This document shows positions 1 through 10,761 of a stretch of DNA of 64,000 bases, piece after piece. Positions within the stretch are counted from its first letter, which is position 1; each line of letters begins with the position of its first letter. The notes beneath the pieces were generated by a model. It searched no databases, was not told the DNA's origin, and saw only the letters and a program-made list of their open reading frames with translations. Origin of the DNA: Apostichopus japonicus (lineage: Eukaryota > Echinodermata > Holothuroidea > Aspidochirotida > Stichopodidae); contig NC_092563.1 in NCBI RefSeq assembly GCF_037975245.1, forward strand, positions 298,001-362,000, read 5' to 3'. A program made the translations under genes and the position numbers.

Positions 1-74
1 GCCATCTTGAAGATGAATTTCTAATACACAGTCTGAGACTCTTAATAGTCCGTCTTTTGAGGGCACTAAAAACT

Positions 75-795
75 TATATGGGGTTGTTGGGTCAACAATA
101 GAAACTGAGATTTATATGGGGTTGTTGGGTCAACAATAGAAACTGAGATTTATATGGGGTTGTTGGGTCAACAATAGAAACTGAGATTTATATGGGGTTG
201 TTGGGTCAACAATAGAAACTGAGATTTATATGGGGTTGTTGGGTCAACAATAGAAACTGAGATTTATATGGGGTTGTTGGGTCAACAATAGAAACTGAGA
301 TTTATATGGGGTTGTTGGGTCAACAATAGAAACTGAGATTTATATGGGGTTGTTGGGTCAACAATAGAAACTGAGATTTATATGGGGTTGTTGGGTCAAC
401 AGTAGAAACTGAGATTTATATGGGGTTGTTGGGTCAACAATAGAAACTGAGATTTATATGGGGTTGTTGGGTCAACAATAGAAACTGAGATTTATATGGG
501 GTTGTTGGGTCAACAATAGAAACTGAGATTTATATGGGGTTGTTGGGTCAACAATAGAAACTGAGATTTATATGGGGTTGTTGGGTCAACAATAGAAACT
601 GAGATTTATATTGGGTTGTTGGGTCAACAATAGATACTGGTAGATTTATTTGGGGTTGTTGGGTCAACAAAAGAAACTGAGATTTGTATGGGGTTCTTTG
701 GTCAACAATAGAAACTGAGATTTCTATGGGGTTGTTTGGTCAACAATAGATACTGAGATTTCTATGGGGTTGTTGGGTCAACAATAGAAACTGTG
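75..795. repeat. 38-bp minisatellite, about 19 copies (NFS1 intron)
   Basis: The unit contains TATGGGGTTGTTGGGTCAAC and AATAGAAACTGAGATT. Early copies are near-identical and copies after about 610 diverge. Each copy holds the perfect inverted repeat TTGTTG-ggt-CAACAA. It ends about 100 bp before exon a. Confidence 0.95.
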
Positions 796-889
796 ATGGT
801 ATGATGTGTTCCATAGCGACATTGAAACAAATAGTTGCATCCTTGGACGTCAGTTGTTTCATTCTAATACATCATTCCATTCTTTTCAG

Positions 890-988
890 GAACACAAATG
901 CGTCTTAGATTCCTGTCGTGCCCTAGAAGCTGAAGGATTCGAAGTAACCTACCTGCCAGTACAGACTAATGGACTTTTAGATCTTAAA
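890..988 (+). CDS. NFS1: NFS1 exon a (EHKCVLDS...GLLDLK)
   Basis: The acceptor is tcttttcag ending at 889 and the donor is gtaagt from 989. The exon has 33 whole codons, phase 0 at both ends, and matches the part of NFS1 that follows the cofactor-binding TEHK motif. An open frame from 806 continues upstream but is intronic. Confidence 0.95.
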
Positions 989-3900
989 GTAAGTCCATAC
1001 AATAGAGATGGAAACACTTCTAACAGAGATAATATTGTAGTCAGTGTCCCGTATATCATCAAGTAAGTCCATACAATTCCATCATGGATTTGTGCTCATA
1101 ATCCTACTTGGGGAATTTTGTCAATCTATTTGTTTTTGGTGTAAGATGAAGTACTCATACTTATAGCCTTGTACCATACTCATGCTGCTGTACTCATACT
1201 ACAAGTTTGGTATATAGTATAGTATAGAAAAGTATGCATTCGTACGGTACCGAATAGTGAATATCAGCTACGATTACCAACCAGGGCTTGTAATGCAACC
1301 TGGAAACAATGTTTCAGTAAATGATTAAATTATTCAACTTAAAATAACATAAGAATATTTTCTTCAAGAGTCGGCCTTAATGACTGAATTACATGAAATA
1401 GAAGAGCAGAATGCCATGTGAAACATATTTCAATTGCTTTGGTTTGAGTAGTATTAAGTATTAGTCTACAACGCATGGCCTGGTAGTTTAAAATTAAACA
1501 TTGTTGGACATTTTGTCAACTTAGTTTTGAATCATTACCCATTACCTGACGAAAGAATATTGGTGGACCATTTATTAATACTGAAATCGATCACCAGGCT
1601 GTCAGGATAGAAAGTGTTTGATCTATGTTAGTATTAAGACATATTTTAATTATCTGTTAAGATAATCCTTGCTAGTACAATTGCTATGTGAGTGCACATT
1701 CATAGCACAATTCAAGTATTACATTAATTGCTGTATCATATTCTGTTGAACACATGTACAGTGGTATTGATCAAGTTGTATCTAATTTTTTCTTTGTGTG
1801 AAAAGGAACTGGAAAATGCCATCAGACCTGATACATCACTGGTCTCAGTGATGTTTGTTAATAATGAGATTGGAGTCAAACAGCCAATTGCAGAGATTGG
1901 TGAGTCCGCTGTTTCAACAACCTTACAATCATTTAAGTTGTAATGCAGACAATAGTATGTTATGCAATGGCTACATTCTGTTTATTTCTAAGAGAGAAAT
2001 CATCCTTTTAACCATGTGCTCTTCGTCTTTAGTACTTTCTTCAATCCTTTTAAAGTGAGTCAATTAATGTGTAAACATTTCTCTTGAAATTCTTTCCCTG
2101 CCACTTTCTGGATTGTATGGAATAAATTGGGTTGTGATCCCTGGTTACATGGTATGCATGGTATACTGTGGCTTCTGACTCTCCCTCAATGCAGCAATGG
2201 CTATACAGAGATCACCACCAACTAAGGGCTGGACATCTCATCAGTTGGTAGAGCACATAGTTGGTCACTCTGTGGTCACTGGCTCAACTCACATTATAAC
2301 CATACATTTCTTTGCTCTTTTCTATATACAACGTTTTGTGTAATTTTACATTTGAACAAAATTACTACTGTTGCTCTTGCCCATTGCATAAATGGCATGT
2401 TAATATTCTGTTATAGTTGGTACCTTCCTTGTCACCATATAGTTATTTTCCTCTTCTGTACATTCCCCCCCCCCCCCACATACACAGGAGCCATCTGTAT
2501 CACCATGCAGTTACTATCCTCTTATGTCCACCCCCCCATACACAGGAGCCATCTGTATCACCATGCAGTTACTATCATCTTATGTCCATCCCCCCCCTCC
2601 CCATACACAGGAGCCATCTGTATCACCATGCAGTTACTATCCTCTTATGTCCACCCCCCCATACACAGGAGCCATCTGTATCACCATGCAGTTACTATTG
2701 TCCATCCCCCCCACATACACAGGAGCCATCTGTATCACCATGCAGTTACTATCATCTTATGTCCATCCCCCCCATACACAGGAGCCATCTGTATCATCAT
2801 GCAGTTAATATCCTCTTATGTCCATCCCCCCCTCCCCATACACAGGAGCCATCTGTATCACCATGCAGTTACTATCAGCTTCTGTCCATTCCCCCCCCCC
2901 CCCATACACAGGAGCCATCTGTATCACCATGCAGTTACTATCCTTTTCTGTCCATTTTCCCTCCATACACAGGAGCCATCTGTAGGGCCAACAAAGTGTT
3001 CTTCCACACAGATGCTGCCCAAGCTGTGGGGAAGGTTCCAGTCGATGTCAACGAAATGAAGATAGACTTGATGTCCATCAGCGGTCATAAGCTATATGGT
3101 CCAAAGGGTATTGTCAAAATGAAAATTTATTTCACTCTTATGCAGCGTTAGGTTCAAGCTTGAGGTGCTGTATTCAGACATTAGTGGTGAATTTGTTTGA
3201 CTAAATAACACCAAAATATATGCAAAGCATGGCAAAGATAATGGTTTAACATGCTGTCTCATTCGGGTGGGGGCGGGGGAGGGGGGGAGTCAAAATTCCT
3301 TTCACTATAATACTTGAAAATAATAGATTTAAAAAAACACATTCCTATCTTTAGAATTTTAGGATGGTCTTCTGTCAAAAGTCCTCTTTCAAACTTGCTG
3401 TGAATATAAATTTGTCTCATTTCTATAGATCTGAAAGTTTCATAGCAGCAATTGAATAACTACTATTTATAGTCCAGTTTGCATATTTGTTAGGGATTAC
3501 ATTCATTTTGCTCAAAACAGGAATAGGCGCATTGTATGTACGAAGAAGACCAAGAGTGAGAGTGGAACCATTACAGAGTGGAGGAGGACAGGAGAGGGGT
3601 ATGAGAAGTGGAACCCTGCCTGCACCTCTGGTGGTTGGCTTTGGTGCAGCCTGTCATCTATCCCTAGCAGAAATGGAGGTAGGAAAATGATCTCTTTATT
3701 TGAAGACTGAAAATAGGAAGACATGACATTGTATAATTTAGGTAATCACAAGTCTTTCTGAATTATTAAGCGATGGAATTGATGGGCAAGAAGTTGTTTT
3801 TTTCCATGATTGGTGTCATCAGAGCAGCTATGTCTTAGTCAGTGTCCACTTTGTTAAATTCAATAACAAAGTAGCATCCCTTGGCTGGGCAAATAGTTGA

Positions 3901-6900
3901 AAATTCTTTAATAAAATATAAAAAGTGTGTCATTTTTGCATGTATGAGTTCCAGTGTTGTACCCTACAGGGTGTGCTTCACTCAACCTCAGCCACAACTT
4001 CGATACCTGCAAAGGTGAATCACCTGACCGATAATTAATGATGACTTTTGGCTATTTATTCCTGCAGTATGACCATAGAAGGGTGTCTGAGCTCTCTAAT
4101 AGGCTGGTCGATAAAATCATGACAAACCTGCCACACGTGATCAGAAACGGAGATACTGAAGAGACATACCCTGGATGTATTAACTTGTCCTTTGCCTACG
4201 TAGAAGGAGAGAGCCTGTTGATGGCCTTGAAGAACGTCGCTCTTTCTTCAGGCAGTGCCTGCACCTCTGCATCCCTGGAACCTTCCTACGTCCTCCGTGC
4301 AATTGGTGCCGAGGAGGACTTGGCACATTCTTCTATTAGGTAAGAATGTTTTTTTTTTCCGAAAGAGCAAAAAAGGTTTCCTGTTAGAAAGCTGTTTTGT
4401 CAATAAATGTCCTTTGGTTTTCTTTTCTTTTGTTTGTTTATTTCTTGGTGGTTTGCATTGACTGAGTGGGAGTTGTACCAGTGATCCAACATGACATTGT
4501 GTGTACAGTGTTATGATTAATAATCACTGAACAGAGATGTGGTTAATATGTGCATATATGGCTGGATGGCTCATTTAAGTCAAAGCTCAGGCTTGCTCTC
4601 CTAATCAAGGCTTTGTTTTCTGAAAAGTTGTGTAGTAACTTTAGACTGTCTGTGTGCAACCGGAGTGGTTCATAAATAACTGTATTCTTATTCACATCAA
4701 TTTCAACTTTTGGCATTGGAAAATATGCTTTGTGCCAGTGGTTTTGTAACTGCTATTGAAATAGGTCATTTCAGAATGGAACTAAACTATGTATTGTTGT
4801 GATTTTTATCGTTATTGTCTCCTTAGATTTGGCATTGGTCGTTTTACAACAGAGGAAGAAGTGGACTATACTGCAGATTTGTGCATAAAACATGTCAAGC
4901 GTCTGAGATCAATGAGGTTAGTCTGATGAAGGCTTGGGGTAGTGGCTGAAGGATGTCTAGAAGGCTAGGGCACTCTTTGGAAGGCTGGGGTGGTTTCTGG
5001 AAGGCAAGGGTGGTAGCAGGAAGGGTTTGGTGGTGGCTGGAAGGCTAGGGTGGTAGCTGGGATGGTGGCTGGAAGGCTGGGGTGGTTGCTGGGGCAGTGG
5101 CTGGAAGGATTTGGTGGTGGTTGGAAGGCTGGGGTGCTGTCTGGAAGGCTGGGGTGGTTTCTGGAAGGCAAGGGTGGTGGCCAGAAGGGTTTGGTGGTGG
5201 CTGGAAGGCTGGGGTGGTAGCTGGAAGGCTGGGATGCTGCCTGGAAGGCTGGGGTGGTTGCTGGGGCAGTGGCTGGAAGATTTGGTGTTGGCTGGAAGGC
5301 TGGGGTAATGGCTGGAATGCTAGGTGATGTGGAATCGTGGTTGTTGCATAGATCATCAAGCAGAAATTGACTGTTTGGGCTATATCATTCCAAAAAATAA
5401 TACAGACAGAAGTGAATCCCCTCAAGGCATTGTAAATTGGAAAGTTCTCTAAAGTTACATTCATTCATTAGTGGGTAAACTACATTCTTAGGAATACTCA
5501 CAATGTGGAAAGAGTTGAACACCATTTAGCAAGTTTTGCATCTTGCTGTGGAAATAGTTTTGATCATGGTGTCTGTGTGTTGCCAACACCATGATGTTGA
5601 AATCCTTAGTAAGAGAAACTAGTAAAATGGTCCAGATGTATGATAGACTGGACCTTCTGCCAAAGCAGGTTTAAGTTATTCAGCCTACTGTGATCAGAGT
5701 CATATCAGGAGTTTGGACTAAGGTTGCATCCTTGCAGTTGGATACAGCTTATACAAGTTTGCTGTGCAGTTTGTTACATCTTGGCTGATCCCACAATAGG
5801 ACCCTTATTTCTCTGTTTTTGCAGACAAAGACCCCTGTTCAGAGGTCAATGGAGGTGACAGTAAGAGGTATTGTTAGCTCCGTTATATCCCTTCACACAC
5901 TTGGCCCAGATCACTAACCCTGATAACATTTGCTGTTTACCAGCTTCCTTAACAACAGGATTGTTCAATAATCATCCCATACTGTCAGAGAACGGTTCAC
6001 TGTCTCATTTAATGTGTTGGTAGTTCATTACTGATCTATCAAGGGCAAGCAATGTCAGATGTATCATTCAGAAGTATTCTCTTGATGTTTTGAATTAATC
6101 TAATTTTTCCCCTGTCTCTTTAGTCAGTAGAGGTAAAAGATGAATGGATTAACATGAGAATGCGGGCCTGGAATGAGCAGTGGTTATGGTTGTAGCTTTA
6201 ATCTAGAAATGCATTATAGATACAATCACCATATTTAACAGTGAATATCCTACTCACTGGATTAGCAACATTACTGAAAACATCCTTGTTTGTTGCTATG
6301 TAAAGGTCATCCTTTCAGCAATCATCAAGTAATTGAAAATAGGTAAATAAATAATATATAATAACAATAGTATAAAATAAAATAAAATAAAATGAAATAA
6401 AAGAGTTAAAGGAAAAGAAATGTAGATTAGTAATTTATTCTGCTTCTTTGAAGATCCTTGTAGCAGTTGGCTGGTTACATTTGTTATGCAAGCGAGGCAT
6501 TCCAGCATCAGTACATGAGCTAATGCTGTGAAATGAAGTCCTTGCTGCTCAAGCAAGAAAATAACTGATAGAATTTTCAATAGTTAAACAATTTTGAATG
6601 TAGTTATTAATTGTGAGCGTTCAACAGTTTTAACTGTATTTCTTCAATACTTCTGAAGTCAGAAATTATCATTTTATTCCTCATTATTTGACACAAAAAA
6701 AATTTACACTCTTTGCTCATTTCTGCCAAAATTTGGAAAAGGCTGGCAGCTGCAACATTGCTTCCAAGTTGAGTATAATCTTTGACAGTTTCTATCCAAA
6801 ACACTTTAATAAAGGCAGAAAAAGTCAGATATCATAAGTATGTTTTTCTTGAAATTTTTAGAAAATATGGAAATGTGTTAAATTTTAAATCAAATAAATA

Positions 6901-9900
6901 TATTTCAAGTTAGGGTTAATCATTGGCAGTTTCTATCCAAATAGCTCCAGTATATAGAACTCAGATTTATATATAGAAGTCAGAAATCATACAAAGTATG
7001 TTTTCTTGTTATTTTCAAAGAGCAAATTTTGCACAGCTTTGCTTACAATTTTAGCAAAATTTAGAAGTGCATAAAACTACAAAAATTATTCTCAAGTTAG
7101 GTATAATCATTGACATTGTAACTTTAAATGGCCCCAACATGTCTCTCAATTGCCTGTTGGAAAGTTTGGTACTGGTCCACCATAACATGTAGAGTTTTAT
7201 TTGTATCAAATGTAGTTTAAAGCAGCATTTGGAGTTGAATCTCAATAGTAACAACTTGTTAGCTTGTTTAGTCAAGCTTATTTCAAGTAGTGAAGCCTAA
7301 TTTTTTAATTTTTGTTATACTTGTATACTTACCACCATGAAAAATATAATGCCGTTGAGGACTGAATCAATATGAAAGTGTCCTGCCGTTGAGGACTGAA
7401 TCATATTGAAAGTGTCCTGCCGTTGAGGACTGAATCGATATGAAAGTGTCCTGCCGTTGAGGACTGAATCGATATGAAAGTGTCCTGTCGTTGAGGACTG
7501 AATCATATTGAAAGTGTCCTGTCGTTGAGGACTGAATCGATATGAAAGTGTCCTGCCGTTGAGGACTGAATCGATATGAAAGTGTCCTGCCGTTGAGGAC
7601 TGAATCGATATGAAAGTGTCCTGTCGTTGAGGACTGAATCGATATGAAAGTGTCCTGCCGTTGAGGACTGAATCGATATGAAAGTGTCCTGCCGTTGAGG
7701 ACTGAATCATATTGAAAGTGTCCTGTCGTTGAGGACTGAATCGATATGAAAGTGTCCTGCCGTTGAGGACTGAATCATATTGAAAGTGTCCTGTCGTTGA
7801 GGACTGAATCGATATGAAAGTGTCCTGCCGTTGAGGACTGAATCGATATGAAAGTGTCCTGTCGTTGAGGACTGAATCATATTGAAAGTGTCCTGCCGTT
7901 GAGGACTGAATCGATATGAAAGTGTCCTGTCGTTGAGGACTGAATCATATTGAAAGTGTCCTGTCGTTGAGGACTGAATCGATATGAAAGTGTCCTGCCG
8001 TTGAGGACTGAATCGATATGAAAGTGTCCTGCCGTTGAGGACTGAATCGATATGAAAGTGTCCTGCCGTTGAGGACTGAATCATATTGAAAGTGTCCTGC
8101 CGTTGAGGACTGAATCGATATGAAAGTGTCCTGCCGTTGAGGACTGAATAGATATGAAAGTGTCCTGCCGTTGAGGACTGAATCATATTGAAAGTGTCCT
8201 GTCGTTGAGGACTGAATCGATATGAAAGTGTCCTGCCGTTGAGGACTGAATCGATATGAAAGTGTCCTGCCGTTGAGGACTGAATCTATATGAAAGTGTC
8301 CTGCCGTTGAGGACTGAATCGATATGAAAGTGTCCTGTCGTTGAGGACTGAATCGATATGAAAGTGTCCTGCCGTTGAGGACTGAATCGATATGAAAGTG
8401 TCCTGCCGTTGAGGACTGAATCATATTGAAAGTGTCCTGCCGTTGAGGACTGAATCATATTGAAAGTGTCCTGCCGTTGAGGACTGAATCATATTGAAAG
8501 TGTCCTGTCGTTGAGGACTGAATCGATATGAAAGTGTCCTGCCGTTGAGGACTGAATCGATATGAAAGTGTCCTGTCGTTGAGGACTGAATCATATTGAA
8601 AGTGTCCTGCCGTTGAGGACTGAATCGATATGAAAGTGTCCTGCCGTTGAGGACTGAATCGATATGAAAGTGTCCTGCCGTTGAGGACTGAATCATATTG
8701 AAAGTGTCCTGCCGTTGAGGACTGAATCGATATGAAAGTGTCCTGCCGTTGAGGACTGAATAGATATGAAAGTGTCCTGCCGTTGAGGACTGAATCATAT
8801 TGAAAGTGTCCTGTCGTTGAGGACTGAATCGATATGAAAGTGTCCTGCCGTTGAGGACTGAATCGATATGAAAGTGTCCTGCCGTTGAGGACTGAATCTA
8901 TATGAAAGTGTCCTGCCGTTGAGGACTGAATCGATATGAAAGTGTCCTGCCGTTGAGGACTGAATCGATATGAAAGTGTCCTGCCGTTGAGGACTGAATC
9001 GATATGAAAGTGTCCTGCCGTTGAGGACTGAATCATATTGAAAGTGTCCTGCCGTTGAGGACTGAATCATATTGAAAGTGTCCTGCCGTTGAGGACTGAA
9101 TCATATTGAAAGTGTCCTGCCGTTGAGGACTGAATCATATTGAAAGTGTCCTGCCGTTGAGGACTGAATCATATTGAAAGTGTCCTGTCGTTGAGGACTG
9201 AATCATATTGAAAGTGTCCTGCCGTTGAGGACTGAATCATATTGAAAGTGTCCTGCCGTTGAGGACTGAATCATATTGAAAGTGTCCTGCCGTTGAGGAC
9301 TGAATCATATTGAAAGTGTCCTGCCGTTGAGGACTGAATCATATTGAAAGTGTCCTGCCGTTTGAGGACTGAATCATATTGAAAGTGTCCTGCCGTTGAG
9401 GACTGAATCGATATGAACGTGTCCTGTCGTTGAGGACTGAATCATATTGAAAGTGTCCTGTCGTTGAGGACTGAATCATATTGAAAGTGTCCTGCCGTTG
9501 AGGACTGAATCATATTGAAAGTGTCCTGCCGTTTGAGGACTGAATCATATTGAAAGTGTCCTGCCGTTGAGGACTGAATCATATTGAAAGTGTCCTGCCG
9601 TTGAGGACTGAATCAATATGAAAGTGTCCTGTCGTTGAGGACTGAATCATATTGAAAGTGTCCTGCCGTTGAGGACTGAATCATATTGAAAGTGTCCTGC
9701 CGTTGAGGACTGAATCATATTGAAAGTGTCCTGCCGTTTGAGGACTGAATCATATTGAAAGTGTCCTGCCGTTGCAATCCATGCTCAAAATGATTGAAAA
9801 CTGATCATGTAACTAATTATGCAACAGGTATCTTAGTACAGCATTCTACAAACTTTATGGCCTTCCATGAGAACTGAATCACAAAACACCAGGTCATCAA

Positions 9901-10561
9901 TCCTTCAGAATCCATGCTCAGAATGATTGAAAAACTGATCATGTAACTAATTATGCAATGAGTATCCTTAAAATTTTACCACCATGTGCCATAATACCAT
10001 TAGCATTTTAAATGGATTTCATCAGAATTGGTTTAATATCGGTAAGCTGTACTGTAATATAGACTTAGTGTCTTTATTTAAAATGAGGAAATTGTTTGAG
10101 CATGTATGCCGTAAAGCACTATTTGTGTTGTAGTTAAACATGCCATTTGTTTCACCATTCCTTTATGCAAATTGCTGTTTGAAGTTTTATTTTATTAAAC
10201 ATGATCTTGTTTAGAGAACGATTGCCTTTGAGTTTGTTGAATCTCGTACGATGATATAAAAAAAAAACATTTGTAAATGTCAAGAAGCAGTGTGCCTTTA
10301 TTTCATAAAATTCAAGCAATGTTTTAGAGTAAATTCCATAAAGAAAGTTGTCTCAATAAAAGGCAAACTTGTTGATATCTTGTGATTGACTTTGGTTTTG
10401 AATATTGACATAAATACCTATTCTGTGTTGTAATCTTGAAGGATTATTTTTGGCGATTTTAATATTTATATAATTTTATTTATTTTTATTTCTGCAGCCC
10501 ATTGTGGGAGATGATGCAGGAAGGGATCGACATCAAACAAATCAAATGGACGCAGCACTAA
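890..10561 (+). CDS. NFS1: NFS1 cysteine desulfurase, 3' seven coding exons (5' end outside window)
   Basis: Join of 890-988, 1806-1899, 2973-3107, 3521-3678, 4068-4339, 4827-4916 and 10498-10561 gives 912 bases: 303 residues and a TAA stop. All introns are GT..AG and phases agree throughout. The protein matches animal NFS1 almost end to end from the EHKCVLDS motif to the C-terminal IKWTQH; the usual length is about 457, so about 150 N-terminal residues (targeting peptide and first part of the PLP fold) are missing to the left. The family is a PLP enzyme that takes sulfur from L-cysteine, leaving alanine, and passes a persulfide to ISCU in the mitochondrial Fe-S assembly complex with ISD11, ACP and frataxin. 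Visible active-site residues are the Schiff-base lysine in [10 protein letters not shown] (codon 3089-3091) and the persulfide cysteine in SSGSACTS (codon 4260-4262). Nothing suggests a pseudogene. Minisatellites fill four of its introns. Confidence 0.97.
989..1805 (+). other. NFS1 intron, nothing recognised
   Basis: This is AT-rich intron sequence with no convincing open frame, repeat array or RNA gene. The two short ORFs overlapping 1728-2058 only read through exon b and its flanks. Confidence 0.7.
1806..1899 (+). CDS. NFS1: NFS1 exon b (ELENAIRP...QPIAEIG)
   Basis: The acceptor AG is at 1804-1805 and the donor gtgagt begins at 1900. It starts in phase 0 and ends after the first base of a glycine codon. 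It encodes the conserved [11 protein letters not shown] segment. Confidence 0.95.
2228..2297 (+). repeat. Degenerate tRNA-derived (SINE-like) fragment
   Basis: CATCAGTTGGTAGAGCAC resembles a tRNA D-arm/A-box, and about 40 bases on GGTCACTGGCTCAACTC resembles a degraded B-box. No full cloverleaf can be drawn, so it is called a relic. Confidence is low. Confidence 0.35.
2468..2972 (+). repeat. 54-66-bp minisatellite duplicating the exon-c splice acceptor
   Basis: Nine acceptor-bearing copies are present (eight decoys and the real one). Each carries a C-rich tract, CATACACAG|GAGCCATCTGTA, then CACCATGCAG and TTACTAT. AG dinucleotides fall at 2487, 2545, 2610, 2668, 2722, 2781, 2845 and 2911 (second base), with the functional acceptor at 2972. 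The copied block includes the exon's first 12 bases, so the array grew from the intron/exon junction. Confidence 0.95.
2973..3107 (+). CDS. NFS1: NFS1 exon c with the PLP Schiff-base lysine
   Basis: The acceptor is catacacag ending at 2972 and the donor gtattg begins at 3108. It encodes [10 protein letters not shown] and [12 protein letters not shown]; the catalytic lysine codon is 3089-3091. The 5' boundary is chosen because only this acceptor, the last of nine near-identical ones, leads into [13 protein letters not shown] in the frame set by exon b. Confidence 0.95.
3108..3520 (+). other. NFS1 intron with a G-rich tract
   Basis: Ordinary intron apart from a poly-G stretch near 3266-3290 that could form a quadruplex on the sense strand. 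No gene is seen. Confidence 0.6.
3521..3678 (+). CDS. NFS1: NFS1 exon d (RRRPRVRVE...AEME)
   Basis: The acceptor is ctcaaaacag ending at 3520 and the donor gtagga begins at 3679. It encodes [20 protein letters not shown] and [11 protein letters not shown], a hallmark stretch of NFS1/IscS that binds the PLP phosphate and the partner subunit. Confidence 0.95.
4068..4339 (+). CDS. NFS1: NFS1 exon e with the persulfide cysteine
   Basis: The acceptor is attcctgcag ending at 4067 and the donor gtaaga begins at 4340. It encodes [18 protein letters not shown] and the mobile catalytic loop [18 protein letters not shown]. The active cysteine is TGC at 4260-4262. Confidence 0.96.
4827..4916 (+). CDS. 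NFS1: NFS1 exon f ([15 protein letters not shown])
   Basis: The acceptor is tctccttag ending at 4826 and the donor gttagt begins at 4917. It encodes [18 protein letters not shown] and [11 protein letters not shown]. Confidence 0.95.
4925..5335. repeat. G-rich degenerate minisatellite (GGCTGGAAGGCTGGGGTGGT type)
   Basis: About 400 bp of interspersed GGCTGGAAGG and GGGGTGGT motifs start right after the exon-f donor. Overlapping open frames on both strands here are low-complexity artefacts. The sense strand is G-rich. Confidence 0.9.
5340..7345. other. NFS1 intron: simple repeat and degenerate repeat copies
   Basis: Contains an (AAAAT)n-like tract near 6368-6400. Three imperfect copies of a ~140-190-bp segment begin near 6765, 6906 and 7093, each with a CAAGTT...TAATC(T/A)TTG motif; TTTCTATCCAAA recurs in the first two. 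No coding exon is recognised. Confidence 0.6.
7350..9775. repeat. 34-bp minisatellite, about 71 copies (NFS1 intron)
   Basis: The unit is GAGGACTGAAT + CGATATG or CATATTG + AAAGTGTCCTG(C/T)CGTT. Two variants alternate irregularly up to about 9,060; after that the CATATTG type dominates. AGGAC and GTCCT in each unit can pair. All minus-strand frames stay open because stop codons are absent from the unit; this is not evidence of coding. Confidence 0.97.
9776..10040. repeat. Two-copy ~133-bp duplication
   Basis: AATCCATGCTCA(A/G)AATG with the following ~35 bases (TGATCATGTAACTAATTATG) occurs near 9776 and again near 9909. Confidence 0.8.
10498..10561 (+). CDS. NFS1: NFS1 last coding exon and stop
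   Basis: The acceptor is a long T-rich tract ending tctgcag at 10497. The first base completes AGC (Ser); then come [20 protein letters not shown] and TAA at 10559-10561, the conserved NFS1 C-terminus. It lies 5.6 kb past the previous exon because of a large minisatellite in the intron. Confidence 0.95.
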
Positions 10562-10579
10562 GAGCAGGAATAACATTCA

Positions 10580-10760
10580 CCAGTTGCTCCATGGACTCGC
10601 CCAAGGTCCATCCTCTACTTAGTTAGGTCGGTAATGTCATCAGTTGCACCATGGACTCACCCAAGGTCCATCCTCTACTCAGTTAGGTCGGTAATGTCAT
10701 CAGTTGCACCATGGACTCACCCAAGGTCCATCCTATACTCAGTTAGGTCGGTAATGTCCA
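10580..10760 (+). repeat. 60-bp repeat, three copies in the NFS1 3' UTR
   Basis: Copies start at about 10581, 10641 and 10701, just after the stop codon. Each holds an inverted repeat ATGGAC-(9-nt loop)-GTCCAT able to form a small RNA hairpin. Confidence 0.9.
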
Positions 10761-10761
10761 G

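Noticed and set aside
7315-9070. Chain of long minus-strand ORFs with a repeating peptide
   Set aside because: They are produced by a stop-free 34-bp unit read in all frames; no start context, splice signal or homology supports a protein.
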